From positions 434,001 to 498,000 of the forward strand of contig NZ_JACSMR010000001.1 in NCBI RefSeq assembly GCF_018618755.1: DNA of 64,000 nucleotides. Reading direction: 5' to 3'. A program made the translations under genes and the position numbers. Shown here one piece after another: positions 1-7,208 of this stretch. The notes beneath the pieces are model-generated. The model did no database searches. It was given only the letters and a program-made list of their open reading frames with translations, and was not told the DNA's origin. Every line of letters starts with the position of its first letter. The first letter of the stretch is position 1. Source of the DNA: Exiguobacterium sp. s193 (GTDB lineage Bacteria > Bacillota > Bacilli > Exiguobacteriales > Exiguobacteriaceae).

Positions 1-34
1 TACGCAATTTCATGCGGATTCGAAACCTAGTTGC

Positions 35-63
35 TTGAAACTATCTTGAATTCGTTGTATAAA
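35..63 (+). promoter_or_regulatory. Predicted sigma-A promoter of the ribU leader
   Basis: A -35 box TTGAAA (35-40), a 17-base spacer and a -10 box TATAAA (58-63) lie just before the FMN aptamer. Transcription would start near 70 and run through the riboswitch into ribU. The call rests on consensus match and position only. Confidence 0.6.
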
Positions 64-93
64 TGAATTGTATCAAAAAAATTAAATCGTTCC

Positions 94-226
94 ATCTTCA
101 GGGCAGGGTGAAATTCCCGACCGGCGGTAAACAGACTTTTGTCTGAAGCCCGCGAGCGAATAGGGCGCTATTTGCTGATTCTGTGTGACTCAGGAGCCGA
201 CAGTATAGTCTGGATGGGAGAAGATG
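94..226 (+). promoter_or_regulatory. FMN riboswitch (RFN element)
   Basis: The conserved RFN blocks are all present in order: AGGGTGAAATTCCCGACCGG near 104-123, AAGCCCGCGAGC near 147, a variable arm, GTGTGACTCAGGAGCCGACA near 183-202, and TATAGTCTGGATGGGAGAAG closing with the 5' ATCTTC strand. This aptamer binds flavin mononucleotide. It sits about 160 bases upstream of the riboflavin transporter gene ribU and is followed by a terminator-like hairpin, so FMN binding should switch ribU off by premature termination. Confidence 0.96.
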
Positions 227-293
227 GCGGCATGTATATAGACTTATTCCGATTTTGCAAATTTCGGATAGGCTTATTTCATTGCGGACTTCT

Positions 294-328
294 CCCCTGT
301 TGAATTCATTTCAATGGGGGTTTATTTT
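294..328 (+). terminator. Candidate expression-platform terminator of the FMN riboswitch
   Basis: An imperfect hairpin (CCCCTGTTG paired with CAATGGGG) is followed by TTTATTTT. It lies between the aptamer and ribU, where a riboswitch terminator is expected. The anti-terminator was not worked out. Confidence 0.6.
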
Positions 329-384
329 GGACGCAAGCATGCCAATACTTCATCGAGAGGAACGAAAAAGGAGAATTTACTCGT

Positions 385-951
385 ATGAAACGCACTCAAA
401 AAATGGTCACACTCTCAATGTTAGGTTCAATTTCGTTTGTTCTTATGTTACTCAACTTCCCACTACCTTTTTTACCCAACTATTTAAAAATCGACTTCAG
501 TGACGTTCCGGCGTTGATTGCTGCTATCATGTTCTCACCGGTAGCCGGCGTAATCGTCGAAGCATTGAAGAACGTGCTCTATTATATCTTCCGTGGAAGC
601 GGTGTTCCGGTCGGCGAACTTGCAAACTTCGCAGCTGGTGTCGCTTTTATCCTTCCCGTCAGCTGGTTCTACCATAAAAAGAAATCAACGCAAGGTCTTG
701 CGACTGGTTTAGTCGCCGGAACCATTACGATGGCACTTGGACTTGCGATTCTCAACTATGTGTTGATCCTTCCCGCATACGCTTGGTTCTTCGGGATGGA
801 CTACATGCTTGATCCGGCAGTCAAATGGACAACGATCATCGCTGGTATCTTACCGTTTAACATCATTAAGGCTCTCTTCATTTCAGCTCTCTTCATTCCG
901 CTGTTCCTGAAATTAAAACCTTGGATGAACCGTCGTCAACAAGCTGCATAA
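385..951 (+). CDS. ribU: Riboflavin ECF transporter substrate-binding subunit RibU
   Basis: A 188-residue membrane protein of the ECF-RibU (YpaA) family. It binds riboflavin at the cell membrane and works with the shared energising module EcfA-A'-T, which is not encoded in this window. Five or six hydrophobic segments span the protein, starting at residues 8-30 (MVTLSMLGSISFVLMLLN), and the SDVPALIAA stretch near residue 40 is typical of the family. A good AAGGAG ribosome site precedes ATG 385. An FMN riboswitch upstream matches the predicted vitamin substrate. The gene stands alone and ends in a strong bidirectional terminator. Confidence 0.94.
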   Translation: MKRTQKMVTLSMLGSISFVLMLLNFPLPFLPNYLKIDFSDVPALIAAIMFSPVAGVIVEALKNVLYYIFRGSGVPVGELANFAAGVAFILPVSWFYHKKKSTQGLATGLVAGTITMALGLAILNYVLILPAYAWFFGMDYMLDPAVKWTTIIAGILPFNIIKALFISALFIPLFLKLKPWMNRRQQAA

Positions 952-978
952 GTCCTAGGCGCGCCCGCCGACCGACAA

Positions 979-1014
979 AAATCCCCCACTTCACTTGAGG
1001 TGGGGGATTTTTTT
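979..1014. terminator. Bidirectional intrinsic terminator
   Basis: AAATCCCCCAC and GTGGGGGATTT form a perfect stem around a short loop, with A-runs on one side and T-runs on the other. It separates the convergent ribU and yuzB genes and can serve both. Confidence 0.9.
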
Positions 1015-1246
1015 AGAGTTCATTTTCTTCGATTTTAGCGTAGATGTTTTCTAACAGTTCTTCCGGTGTCTCTCCGATGACGGTTTCGCCGTCAACCAGA
1101 CAAAAATGATCAAGCGAACAGATGCCACAGTAGCCAAGACAACCATACTCGACGACATCGACATTCGGATCCCGTTCGAGTTGCGCCATGACGACTTGTG
1201 TCCCTGCCGCTAAGTTACTGATACAAAATTCAATAATTGGATTCAC
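1013..1246 (-). CDS. yuzB: YuzB family protein (DUF1450)
   Basis: A 77-residue cytosolic protein matching B. subtilis YuzB in length and sequence character. Cysteines at residues 8, 35, 40 and 43 (YGCLGYCGIC) suggest a metal or iron-sulfur site in a thioredoxin-like fold, but the molecular role is not established. The start is GTG at 1246, set by a strong AAAGGAGG site. It is divergent from the flavoprotein yutJ and close to nfu and yuzD, an arrangement shared with Bacillus and suggestive of redox or Fe-S work. Confidence 0.88.
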   Translation of the reverse strand: MNPIIEFCISNLAAGTQVVMAQLERDPNVDVVEYGCLGYCGICSLDHFCLVDGETVIGETPEELLENIYAKIEENEL

Positions 1247-1338
1247 TTTTTTTCCTCCTTTAAGCAGGAATTAACCTTCCTCATGTCGTATTATACAAGG
1301 TCAGACTGATTTAGGGGAACTAAGGGGGATTTTAAGTT

Positions 1339-2391
1339 ATGAAGCAACTAGTCGTTTTAGGTGGCGGATATGGCGGAATGCGGATTTGTGAACGCTTCAA
1401 AGATGAAGAGGTCGCGGTGACACTTGTCGACCGCTTGCCGTATCATGCGCTAAAGACCGAGTATTATGCACTTGCAGCAGGTACATTATCCGATCGTGAT
1501 GTCCGGATTGAATTTCCGGAGGGGAAACATCTCACATATAAATATGGACATGTCGTCAACATTTCACCAGAGACGCATTCTGTTTTCTTGCAAGACGGAA
1601 CGGAACTTTTTTATGACGATCTCATCATCGCATTAGGTTGCGAAGATAAATACCATAACATACCGGGTGCTCAAGAGTTTACGTACAGCATCCAGACACT
1701 TGAAGAATCTCGGAAGACACACCATGCGATTTGTGGGCTATCGCCTGGTGCGACGGTATCGATCGTCGGTGCCGGACTCTCGGGTGTCGAACTCGCAAGT
1801 GAGCTCCATGAAAGTCGGAAGGACTTGAAGATTCGTTTATTCGACCGCGGTCCTTCTGTCTTGTCATTTTTATCCGATAAAGTATCATCTTACGTCCAAG
1901 AGTGGTTTGAAGAGCATGACGTTGAAGTCATCAACAATTCAAACGTCACACTCGTCACGGCAGATGACGTCCGCAACGGTGAGGATGTCTACCCGACGAA
2001 CTTGACGATTTGGACAGCCGGAACACAACCGGTCAAAGTCGTCCGGGACCTCGGCTTTGAAGCAGATAGCGGTGGACGGATTAAACTGACGCCGCATCAT
2101 CACGTGCCGGAACATGAGAATGTATTCGTCATCGGTGATTGCGCCAGCTTGCCATACGCACCAAGCGGGCAACTCGCAGAGCATCAAGCCGATCAAGTCG
2201 TTGATGTCCTCGAAGCGAAATGGGCCGGAAAAAAACTTCCGAAATTACCGGAAATCAAATTACGCGGCATGCTCGGGTCACTCGGAAAATCAGATGGATT
2301 CGGTATCGTCATGGGTAAACAGGCTCTGACGGGAAAAGTGCCACGACTCTTAAAGTCAGGTGTCTTATGGAAACATAAAAAGATTAAATAA
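1339..2391 (+). CDS. yutJ: NAD(P)/FAD-dependent oxidoreductase, YutJ-type (NDH-2-like)
   Basis: A 350-residue flavoprotein of the pyridine nucleotide-disulfide oxidoreductase superfamily, related to type II NADH dehydrogenases. The FAD-binding GGGYGG motif is at residues 8-13, a second Rossmann GAGLSG motif lies near residue 142, and the second FAD contact VFVIGDCA is near 260. It lacks the long C-terminal membrane helix of many NDH-2 enzymes, so the electron acceptor is uncertain. Neighbouring yuzB, yuzD and nfu are also kept together in Bacillus. The terminator after the stop codon is duplicated around a mobile element. Confidence 0.87.
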   Translation: MKQLVVLGGGYGGMRICERFKDEEVAVTLVDRLPYHALKTEYYALAAGTLSDRDVRIEFPEGKHLTYKYGHVVNISPETHSVFLQDGTELFYDDLIIALGCEDKYHNIPGAQEFTYSIQTLEESRKTHHAICGLSPGATVSIVGAGLSGVELASELHESRKDLKIRLFDRGPSVLSFLSDKVSSYVQEWFEEHDVEVINNSNVTLVTADDVRNGEDVYPTNLTIWTAGTQPVKVVRDLGFEADSGGRIKLTPHHHVPEHENVFVIGDCASLPYAPSGQLAEHQADQVVDVLEAKWAGKKLPKLPEIKLRGMLGSLGKSDGFGIVMGKQALTGKVPRLLKSGVLWKHKKIK

Positions 2392-2400
2392 GCACGTCCA

Positions 2401-2440
2401 AAATCCCCAAAGACCATTTAGGTACTTTGGGGATTTTAGC
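2401..2440. terminator. yutJ terminator, left copy of a duplicated hairpin
   Basis: A perfect 12-bp stem (AAATCCCCAAAG / CTTTGGGGATTT, 2401-2412 and 2425-2436) with a 12-base loop follows yutJ by nine bases. The same hairpin recurs at 2744-2779 on the other side of the inserted element. Confidence 0.88.
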
Positions 2441-2743
2441 GTGTAGACAAACTCTTATGAAGCGTGAAGAGAGACAATCCGGTCGCGCTTCAAAAGCGAT
2501 TCGAGACGGATTGCGCCCTAAACCGTCTGCATGACTGGTTTTCCGTCATAGTGTTACCTAAAAAGCGTCACGTTTCGTTGACTCCTGCGGGAAAAAGCGC
2601 GTTTTTGCGCGCTGCCAAGAGGCAGGCAAGACCCCGCTCGTTGTCCGGGAGGATCAAGGAGCAACGGCTTGCGCCTCGCCCGAGGAAAGCAACGAAGAAG
2701 AAACAAGCTTTGATCAACCCATACCATTTTTGTCTACATACTG
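2437..2743 (+). mobile_element. Non-autonomous TIR element, copy 1, inserted at a terminator
   Basis: This fills the 405-base gap between yutJ and yuzD. Left end TAGCGTGTAGACAAA (2437-2451) and right end TTTGTCTACATACTG (2729-2743) are inverted repeats; the ten bases TGTAGACAAA match perfectly. The interior carries a core with GACTCCTGCGGG near 2580 and CTCGCCCGAGGAAAGC near 2676 that recurs at 11.3, 18.3 and 33.5 kb. No credible gene lies inside. The host terminator hairpin is present on both sides, directly abutting the ends, as if duplicated on insertion. Confidence 0.75.
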
Positions 2744-2781
2744 AAATCCCCAAAGACCGTTTAGGCGCTTTGGGGATTTTT
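2744..2781. terminator. Right copy of the duplicated yutJ/yuzD terminator hairpin
   Basis: The 12-bp stem is identical to that at 2401-2436; only three loop bases differ (33 of 36 positions identical). It is followed by TTTTT and lies just before the 3' end of convergent yuzD, so it can terminate both genes. Confidence 0.88.
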
Positions 2782-2796
2782 AAATGTTAATGAAGT

Positions 2797-3099
2797 TTAC
2801 TTGGCAGCCTGATCCAATTTCAAATCAATCGCGCGTGTGACTTTTTTCAATTGAACATACCCTTCGTCAACCATTTCGCCATCGAGCAAGACCAGTGGGT
2901 AAAAATATTCGTCGTCTTTTAAAGCATCCACCCAACTGTCGTCTGTCGTCGCCTGTTCAAAATCAACGTAAACAAATGTTAACTCCGTCTCATATTTCCG
3001 CCCAAGCACGGCCTGTAACCAGCTGAACGTCTCTTCCGAACTCGGTGCCCCGACACAACTCGGACAGGTCACTGCTGCCCCGTATACCTTGATTTCCAT
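2797..3099 (-). CDS. yuzD: YuzD family protein (DUF1462)
   Basis: A 100-residue protein with a thioredoxin-like layout: MEIKVYGAAVTCPSCVGAPS places a CPSC pair at residues 12-15. The family is found in Bacillales next to nfu (yutI), as here, where the two genes are divergent. That context suggests a thiol or Fe-S related function, but no reaction is known. The start at 3099 is supported by an AAGGGGGA site upstream. Confidence 0.85.
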   Translation of the reverse strand: MEIKVYGAAVTCPSCVGAPSSEETFSWLQAVLGRKYETELTFVYVDFEQATTDDSWVDALKDDEYFYPLVLLDGEMVDEGYVQLKKVTRAIDLKLDQAAK

Positions 3100-3151
3100 C
3101 AGATATCCCCCTTCTTTCGTCTACTCTTTCTCAGTATACAAGTTTTCCAGA

Positions 3152-3180
3152 TTGAGAACATTTTTCAACCCTGTTACAAT
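3152..3180 (+). promoter_or_regulatory. Predicted sigma-A promoter of nfu
   Basis: TTGAGA (3152-3157), a 17-base spacer and TACAAT (3175-3180) lie 28 bases upstream of the nfu start codon in the yuzD-nfu divergent gap. Confidence 0.68.
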
Positions 3181-3208
3181 GAATTTATAAGAAAGGATGT
3201 GTTTACGC

Positions 3209-3436
3209 ATGGAAATGTTTGATCAAGTGAATGAAGTCCTCGAAAAATTGCGTCCGTTCCTTCTTCGTGATGGAGGAGACGTTGAGCTCGTAGATGTTGA
3301 AGATGGTATCGTTAAACTTCGTTTGATGGGAGCTTGCGGCAGTTGCCCAAGTTCGACAATCACATTGAAGGCTGGTATCGAACGTGCCCTGCTTGAAGAA
3401 GTAGCTGGCGTCGTTGAAGTAGAACAAGTCTTCTAA
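3209..3436 (+). CDS. nfu: NifU-like C-terminal domain Fe-S protein (YutI/Nfu)
   Basis: A 75-residue single-domain Nfu protein that carries and delivers iron-sulfur clusters to client enzymes. The cluster-binding CxxC is at residues 43-46 (GACGSC), and the length is that of the stand-alone Nfu domain. ATG 3209 is preferred over an upstream in-frame ATG at 3197 because the AAAGGAT ribosome site at 3191-3197 would overlap the earlier start. It complements the SUF operon at 11.6-16.8 kb and clients such as LipA. Confidence 0.92.
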   Translation: MEMFDQVNEVLEKLRPFLLRDGGDVELVDVEDGIVKLRLMGACGSCPSSTITLKAGIERALLEEVAGVVEVEQVF

Positions 3437-3440
3437 TTCT

Positions 3441-3479
3441 AAAAAAATCCCCGATGACATCCGTCGTCGGGGATTTTTA
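3441..3479. terminator. Bidirectional intrinsic terminator
   Basis: AAATCCCCGA and TCGGGGATTT pair, extended by GAC/GTC toward the loop, flanked by A7 and T5. It separates convergent nfu and yutF. Confidence 0.88.
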
Positions 3480-3482
3480 TGT

Positions 3483-4247
3483 TTACAGAATCCATTCGGC
3501 AAGCGAATCGACCATGTACGTCGGCTGAATATCCTGTCCTTGGATGAAGACAGGCGTATGGACACCCGAGTTAACGTGCATCGTCCGAATCCCACCATTG
3601 ATTCCGAATAAGATATCCGTATGGTAGTTGTCACCAACCATGATGACATCTTCCTTCGCAAGACCAATCATTTCAGCAGCGATGTTGACCATGACCGGTT
3701 CCGGTTTTCCGATATAGAACGGTTCTTTTTCTGTCGTCACACGCAAGACAGACGTCAAGGCGCCATTCCCTGGTAAGAAGCCACGCTCTGTCGGAATCGC
3801 GATATCGCCATTCGTCGAGATGAATCGTGCTCCTGCCCGGATGGCCAGTGCACCGATAGCTAACTTCTCGTACGTGATTTGGCGATCAAGACCGATGACG
3901 ACATAATCCGCATGCTCGTCAGCAACGACTTGAAGCCCTTGTTGTTCTAACGCATCATGCAGCCCATGTTCACCGATGGCATAAACGTTTGCACCCGGAT
4001 CCAGTTCCGCGATGTAGCGACCTGTCGCCATCGCACTCGTCAAGACGTGCCCTGCATCGGAATGAACACCCATGCCGCGTAATTTTTCAGCGACAGCCTC
4101 TGCTGTCATCGATGCATTATTCGTCACGAACAGGTACGGGACACCTTCTTCCTGCAAGCGATTGACGAAATCAACCGCTTCTTTGACAGGTTCCGTGCCA
4201 TTGTACATCGTTCCATCTAAATCAAATAAATATCCTTTTGCTTTCAT
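3483..4247 (-). CDS. yutF: HAD-IIA family phosphatase, YutF/NagD type
   Basis: A 254-residue haloacid dehalogenase hydrolase. The nucleophile motif DLDGT is at residues 9-13, the FVTNNAS motif near 40 is typical of the IIA cap subfamily, and GKPEP plus MVGDNYHTD give the later catalytic and metal-binding motifs. Family members dephosphorylate small sugar phosphates or nucleotides; the physiological substrate is not predictable. The start sits seven bases after the yutE stop, and its ribosome site overlaps the end of yutE, so the two genes are likely co-translated. Confidence 0.88.
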   Translation of the reverse strand: MKAKGYLFDLDGTMYNGTEPVKEAVDFVNRLQEEGVPYLFVTNNASMTAEAVAEKLRGMGVHSDAGHVLTSAMATGRYIAELDPGANVYAIGEHGLHDALEQQGLQVVADEHADYVVIGLDRQITYEKLAIGALAIRAGARFISTNGDIAIPTERGFLPGNGALTSVLRVTTEKEPFYIGKPEPVMVNIAAEMIGLAKEDVIMVGDNYHTDILFGINGGIRTMHVNSGVHTPVFIQGQDIQPTYMVDSLAEWIL

Positions 4248-4253
4248 CCTGAC

Positions 4254-4697
4254 TCACTCCTCGTTTGGTAAAAATGCTGAGACGGGCCCGAGTTCTGTCT
4301 CTAGGTATTGGCGGACTGCGGAAGGAAAACGGCGAAGCTCCAGTTCTTCCTCATCTAAGACGGTCCGAATCTCTGCTGTACTCGACTTCGTAAACTCACG
4401 CACGATTGGCGTCCGTAAAGCGACGATTCGTTTTAGGCCCGTCGCGAGTTCCGTATCAATCACCCGCTCGTCCTCTAAAATCAATACGATATCTTCATAA
4501 CTTCCCGGATCGCGCATGATGAAACCATCAATCATACTATTTCCGATATCGATGATACTTTCGATGATCAAAAACCCAATCCGTTCTAAAGCTAAGGCAG
4601 TCGTCACCGCATCCCCCGTTATTTCTTTGCTTTGACGAAGTGCCGTTTCAAAACAAACGACCGTTTGTTCAATCTTTTCCCGATTCACGAAATACAT
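4254..4697 (-). CDS. yutE: DUF86 / HepT-like protein YutE
   Basis: A 147-residue helical protein of the DUF86 (HepT-like) superfamily, the first gene of a yutE-yutF pair. HepT toxins use an R-x4-6-H RNase/AMPylation motif; here the corresponding stretch reads LRTPIVREFT, with arginine where the histidine is expected. It is therefore probably a housekeeping relative without HepT activity, and no MntA-type antitoxin gene is nearby. A GAGGGGGAA site supports ATG 4697. Confidence 0.8.
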   Translation of the reverse strand: MYFVNREKIEQTVVCFETALRQSKEITGDAVTTALALERIGFLIIESIIDIGNSMIDGFIMRDPGSYEDIVLILEDERVIDTELATGLKRIVALRTPIVREFTKSSTAEIRTVLDEEELELRRFPSAVRQYLETELGPVSAFLPNEE

Positions 4698-4763
4698 CTA
4701 GCATTCCCCCTCACATTCTTCATTTTAGCCCTATCCGCGGTCCATGAAAAGCAGAAACGCCAT

Positions 4764-4792
4764 TTGCATCACATTCCTCAATGTGTTATCCT
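4764..4792 (+). promoter_or_regulatory. Predicted promoter of glpX
   Basis: TTGCAT (4764-4769), 17 bases and TATCCT (4787-4792) fit a sigma-A promoter. The spacer contains the inverted repeat CACATT-CCTC-AATGTG, and another inverted repeat GTCACATTACGTGAC lies downstream near 4822, both possible regulator sites. Confidence 0.5.
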
Positions 4793-4852
4793 CAATTTAG
4801 ATTTTTACCTAAAATAGTATGTCACATTACGTGACTTGGAGGTTATTTATAC

Positions 4853-5833
4853 ATGGAACGGGAACTTGCACTAGAAATCGTCCGCGCAACGGAAGCTGCT
4901 GCCCTTGCATCTGCAAAATGGATTGGTCGCGGGAAAAAGAACGAGGCGGATGATGCCGCAACAACAGCGATGCGTGAAGTCTTGAATACGGTCAACATGA
5001 CGGGAACCGTCGTCATCGGCGAAGGTGAACTTGATGAAGCCCCGATGCTGTTCATCGGCGAACAACTCGGCACGACAAACGGTCCGATCGTCGACATCGC
5101 GGTTGATCCACTCGAAGGAACAAACATCGTCGCAAAAGGACTTGGTAACGCAATGGTCGTCATCGCTGTCGCTGACCAAGGTGCACTCTTGCATGCTCCT
5201 GACATGTACATGGATAAATTGACGGTTGGTCCGAACTTAAAAGGGCATGTCTCGCTCGACGATCCACTCGAAGTCATCATTGAAAAGGCAGCTGAACGAA
5301 ACAATAAACGGATCGAAGACGTCACGGTCATCATGCAAGACCGTCCACGTCACGATCACTTCCGTGAAGCCGCGATGCGAATGGGCGCACGCGTCCGGTT
5401 ATTCGAGGACGGCGATGTCTCTGCTGGAATCGCTCCCCTTTCACCGGCAACTGGAATCGATATCTTCATCGGAACGGGTGGCGCACCTGAAGGTGTCATT
5501 ACGGCTGCTGCCGTCAAAGCCATGGGTGGCGACATGCAAGCACGCTTGCATCCGATGGACGACGAAGAAACGGCCCGTGTCATTCGGATGGGACTTGCTG
5601 ATCCGTTACAATTGTTGACGCTCGACGACTTAATCAAGAGTGACGATTGCATCTTCGCGGCAACAGGTGTCACGACAGGAGAAATGCTCGACGGTGTCAA
5701 ATTCATCACGGACGATATCGTGGAAACGACATCGCTCGTCATGCGCTCGAAAACACGGACCATCCGCAAAGTCATCGCGGAACACAGCCTTTCACGCAAA
5801 CCGTACTTGCAAAATGTTCCCCAAACCCTTTAA
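4853..5833 (+). CDS. glpX: Class II fructose-1,6-bisphosphatase GlpX
   Basis: A 326-residue cytosolic enzyme hydrolysing fructose 1,6-bisphosphate to fructose 6-phosphate in gluconeogenesis. The metal-binding motif DPLEGT is at residues 85-90, with GEGELDEAP near 56 and GTGGAPEG near 205 as family signatures. Length matches GlpX/YwjI enzymes. TTGGAGG precedes ATG 4853. The next gene, a DUF3055 protein, follows by 38 bases and ends at a strong terminator, so the two may be co-transcribed. Confidence 0.94.
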   Translation: MERELALEIVRATEAAALASAKWIGRGKKNEADDAATTAMREVLNTVNMTGTVVIGEGELDEAPMLFIGEQLGTTNGPIVDIAVDPLEGTNIVAKGLGNAMVVIAVADQGALLHAPDMYMDKLTVGPNLKGHVSLDDPLEVIIEKAAERNNKRIEDVTVIMQDRPRHDHFREAAMRMGARVRLFEDGDVSAGIAPLSPATGIDIFIGTGGAPEGVITAAAVKAMGGDMQARLHPMDDEETARVIRMGLADPLQLLTLDDLIKSDDCIFAATGVTTGEMLDGVKFITDDIVETTSLVMRSKTRTIRKVIAEHSLSRKPYLQNVPQTL

Positions 5834-5871
5834 TCTGGGAAGAGAAGAGGAAATGAGGGACTTTACACGTC

Positions 5872-6150
5872 ATGATGGAAGAACGCGATTTTTTATATGA
5901 TGATGTCGAACAGACAAAAACACGTTTTATATGTTGGATTGGTGAAACGAGCCGGTTCGATTTAGCAATCACGCACTCGGAACACTTTTTCGGTAAGATA
6001 TTAGTGCTGAATTTACTTTCGAACCGCTTTGCGATCATCGGTGCCGATGATTTTGACGAACCCGGGTATATCGCGCATGCCTTCGATCTCGAAGAAGACG
6101 CAGCTGATGAACTCGAACGCTATTTAAGTGAATACATCGGTCTCACATGA
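5872..6150 (+). CDS. DUF3055 domain-containing protein
   Basis: A 92-residue acidic protein recognised as a DUF3055 (SAV0927-type) family member from its FLYDDVEQTKTRFICW start and the FDLAITHSEHFFGKILV block. No function is known for the family, and no catalytic motif stands out. ATG at 5872 or the adjacent ATG at 5875 are both possible starts. It lies immediately downstream of glpX in the same direction. Confidence 0.78.
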   Translation: MMEERDFLYDDVEQTKTRFICWIGETSRFDLAITHSEHFFGKILVLNLLSNRFAIIGADDFDEPGYIAHAFDLEEDAADELERYLSEYIGLT

Positions 6151-6190
6151 AAAAAGCAGTCGCATCCTCACGGGATGCGACTGCTTTTTC
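6151..6190. terminator. Bidirectional intrinsic terminator
   Basis: A long perfect stem (AAAAAGCAGTCGCATCC / GGATGCGACTGCTTTTT) with a 4-base loop starts one base after the DUF3055 stop codon and separates it from the convergent stress gene. Confidence 0.93.
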
Positions 6191-6195
6191 GTTTC

Positions 6196-6648
6196 TTATA
6201 ATAGACGGTCATTGCGTTCATTCAGTGTATTCGGTCCACTAAAGACGTTCGTATTGTCTGATTCATCATGGGCTCTGCGCTCTGAATGTTCATCTGCCTC
6301 GTCCCCAACGAGCAGTACGAACTGATGATCTTCGACTGCTTTGTTTGCACGGTCGACATCTTCTTTGCTCAAGCCGCTCGCTTCCAATACACCGGTATGT
6401 GACGTCGAAGCGGATTCTTTCTTTTTGAAGATTCCTTTGATTTCCTGCCACAGATTCATATGATCTTCTTGCGACAGCTTCGTTGACGTTTGGTGATTAT
6501 GCAAATCCGCCATTTCTTCGATTTGTTCTAAATCATAGCGGTCATGGGCGACGACTTTTAAGTCAGTTGAAACGACTCCAGCGACACGTAAATCATGAAC
6601 AGCACTAACGATTTCTGGTACAGTTTTATAAATCCCGACGATTCTCAT
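6196..6648 (-). CDS. General stress protein, YflT/GSP17M family
   Basis: A 150-residue protein with the family's N-terminal fold (MRIVGIYKTVPEIVSAVHDL) and the LSKEDVDRANKAVEDHQFVLLV block near residues 92-115. B. subtilis relatives (YflT, GsiB-like stress regulon members) are sigma-B induced; no sigma-B promoter was proven here. The C-terminus is rich in Asp, Glu, Asn and His and probably unstructured. AGGGGGA precedes ATG 6648. Confidence 0.8.
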   Translation of the reverse strand: MRIVGIYKTVPEIVSAVHDLRVAGVVSTDLKVVAHDRYDLEQIEEMADLHNHQTSTKLSQEDHMNLWQEIKGIFKKKESASTSHTGVLEASGLSKEDVDRANKAVEDHQFVLLVGDEADEHSERRAHDESDNTNVFSGPNTLNERNDRLL

Positions 6649-6733
6649 GGATGGTTCCCCCTATAGGTACGTGATACTTATAGTAATAGCCGAAATCAGG
6701 CGATTAGAAACGCAATTCCATATGTCTTTTTGA

Positions 6734-7111
6734 TTACTTCGTCTCTTCGGTCGGAGAGAACTTTCGTTTCAGCTTCAGCGTATTGGCCGAAGATCCGTCG
6801 AAGCGAGGTGGTGCTTCTTCTCCTTCTACCGGTTCCATCCGCTTGACGATGAAATAGGCACAGCCGAAATTACAGTATTCATATAAATAATCCGCGACAT
6901 GCGAAATCTTCGTATCAAACGTCGCTTTGATATGATCGTCATTATAGAAGCCACGTAGTCGAAGTTGACCGTGCCCCCAATCTCCAACGATGTAATCATA
7001 TTTTTCGAGGACATCACTAAACCGTCCAATGAACGCTTCTTCATTGAAACCTTCACGCTTTTCTTCAACGATTTCATATCGTTCGCGATTGACTTGTATC
7101 ATTTTTTCCAC
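6734..7111 (-). CDS. yutD: YutD family protein (DUF1027)
   Basis: A 125-residue protein with the family core FSDVLEKYDYIVGDWGHGQLRLRGFY (residues 31-56) and DYLYEYCNFGCAYFIVKR near 73-90. It is conserved in Bacillales beside lipA, as here, but its function is unknown. The C-terminal tail from about residue 100 is variable and charged. Confidence 0.85.
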   Translation of the reverse strand: MEKMIQVNRERYEIVEEKREGFNEEAFIGRFSDVLEKYDYIVGDWGHGQLRLRGFYNDDHIKATFDTKISHVADYLYEYCNFGCAYFIVKRMEPVEGEEAPPRFDGSSANTLKLKRKFSPTEETK

Positions 7112-7167
7112 CCCCTGCTCCTGTTATCATAGCATATTCAATTCTGAAAACGAATCTCCGCACAGAC

Positions 7168-7202
7168 AAAAAACCGTCCCCTGCAACTACTGAGACGGTT
7201 TT
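7168..7202 (-). terminator. Intrinsic terminator of lipA
   Basis: AAAACCGTC (7170-7178) pairs with GACGGTTTT (7194-7202). On the minus strand the stem is followed by TTTTTTG. It sits seven bases past the lipA stop. Confidence 0.8.
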
Positions 7203-7208
7203 AGATAC

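Noticed and set aside
2464-2790. A 108-codon frame between yutJ and yuzD
   Set aside because: It lies within the repeat element and runs across the duplicated terminator. Related frames at 18500-18781 read the same repeat and change with each copy.
4254-4697. HepT toxin of a HepT/MntA system
   Set aside because: The R-x4-6-H catalytic motif lacks its histidine, no nucleotidyltransferase antitoxin is adjacent, and the gene is in a conserved housekeeping pair.
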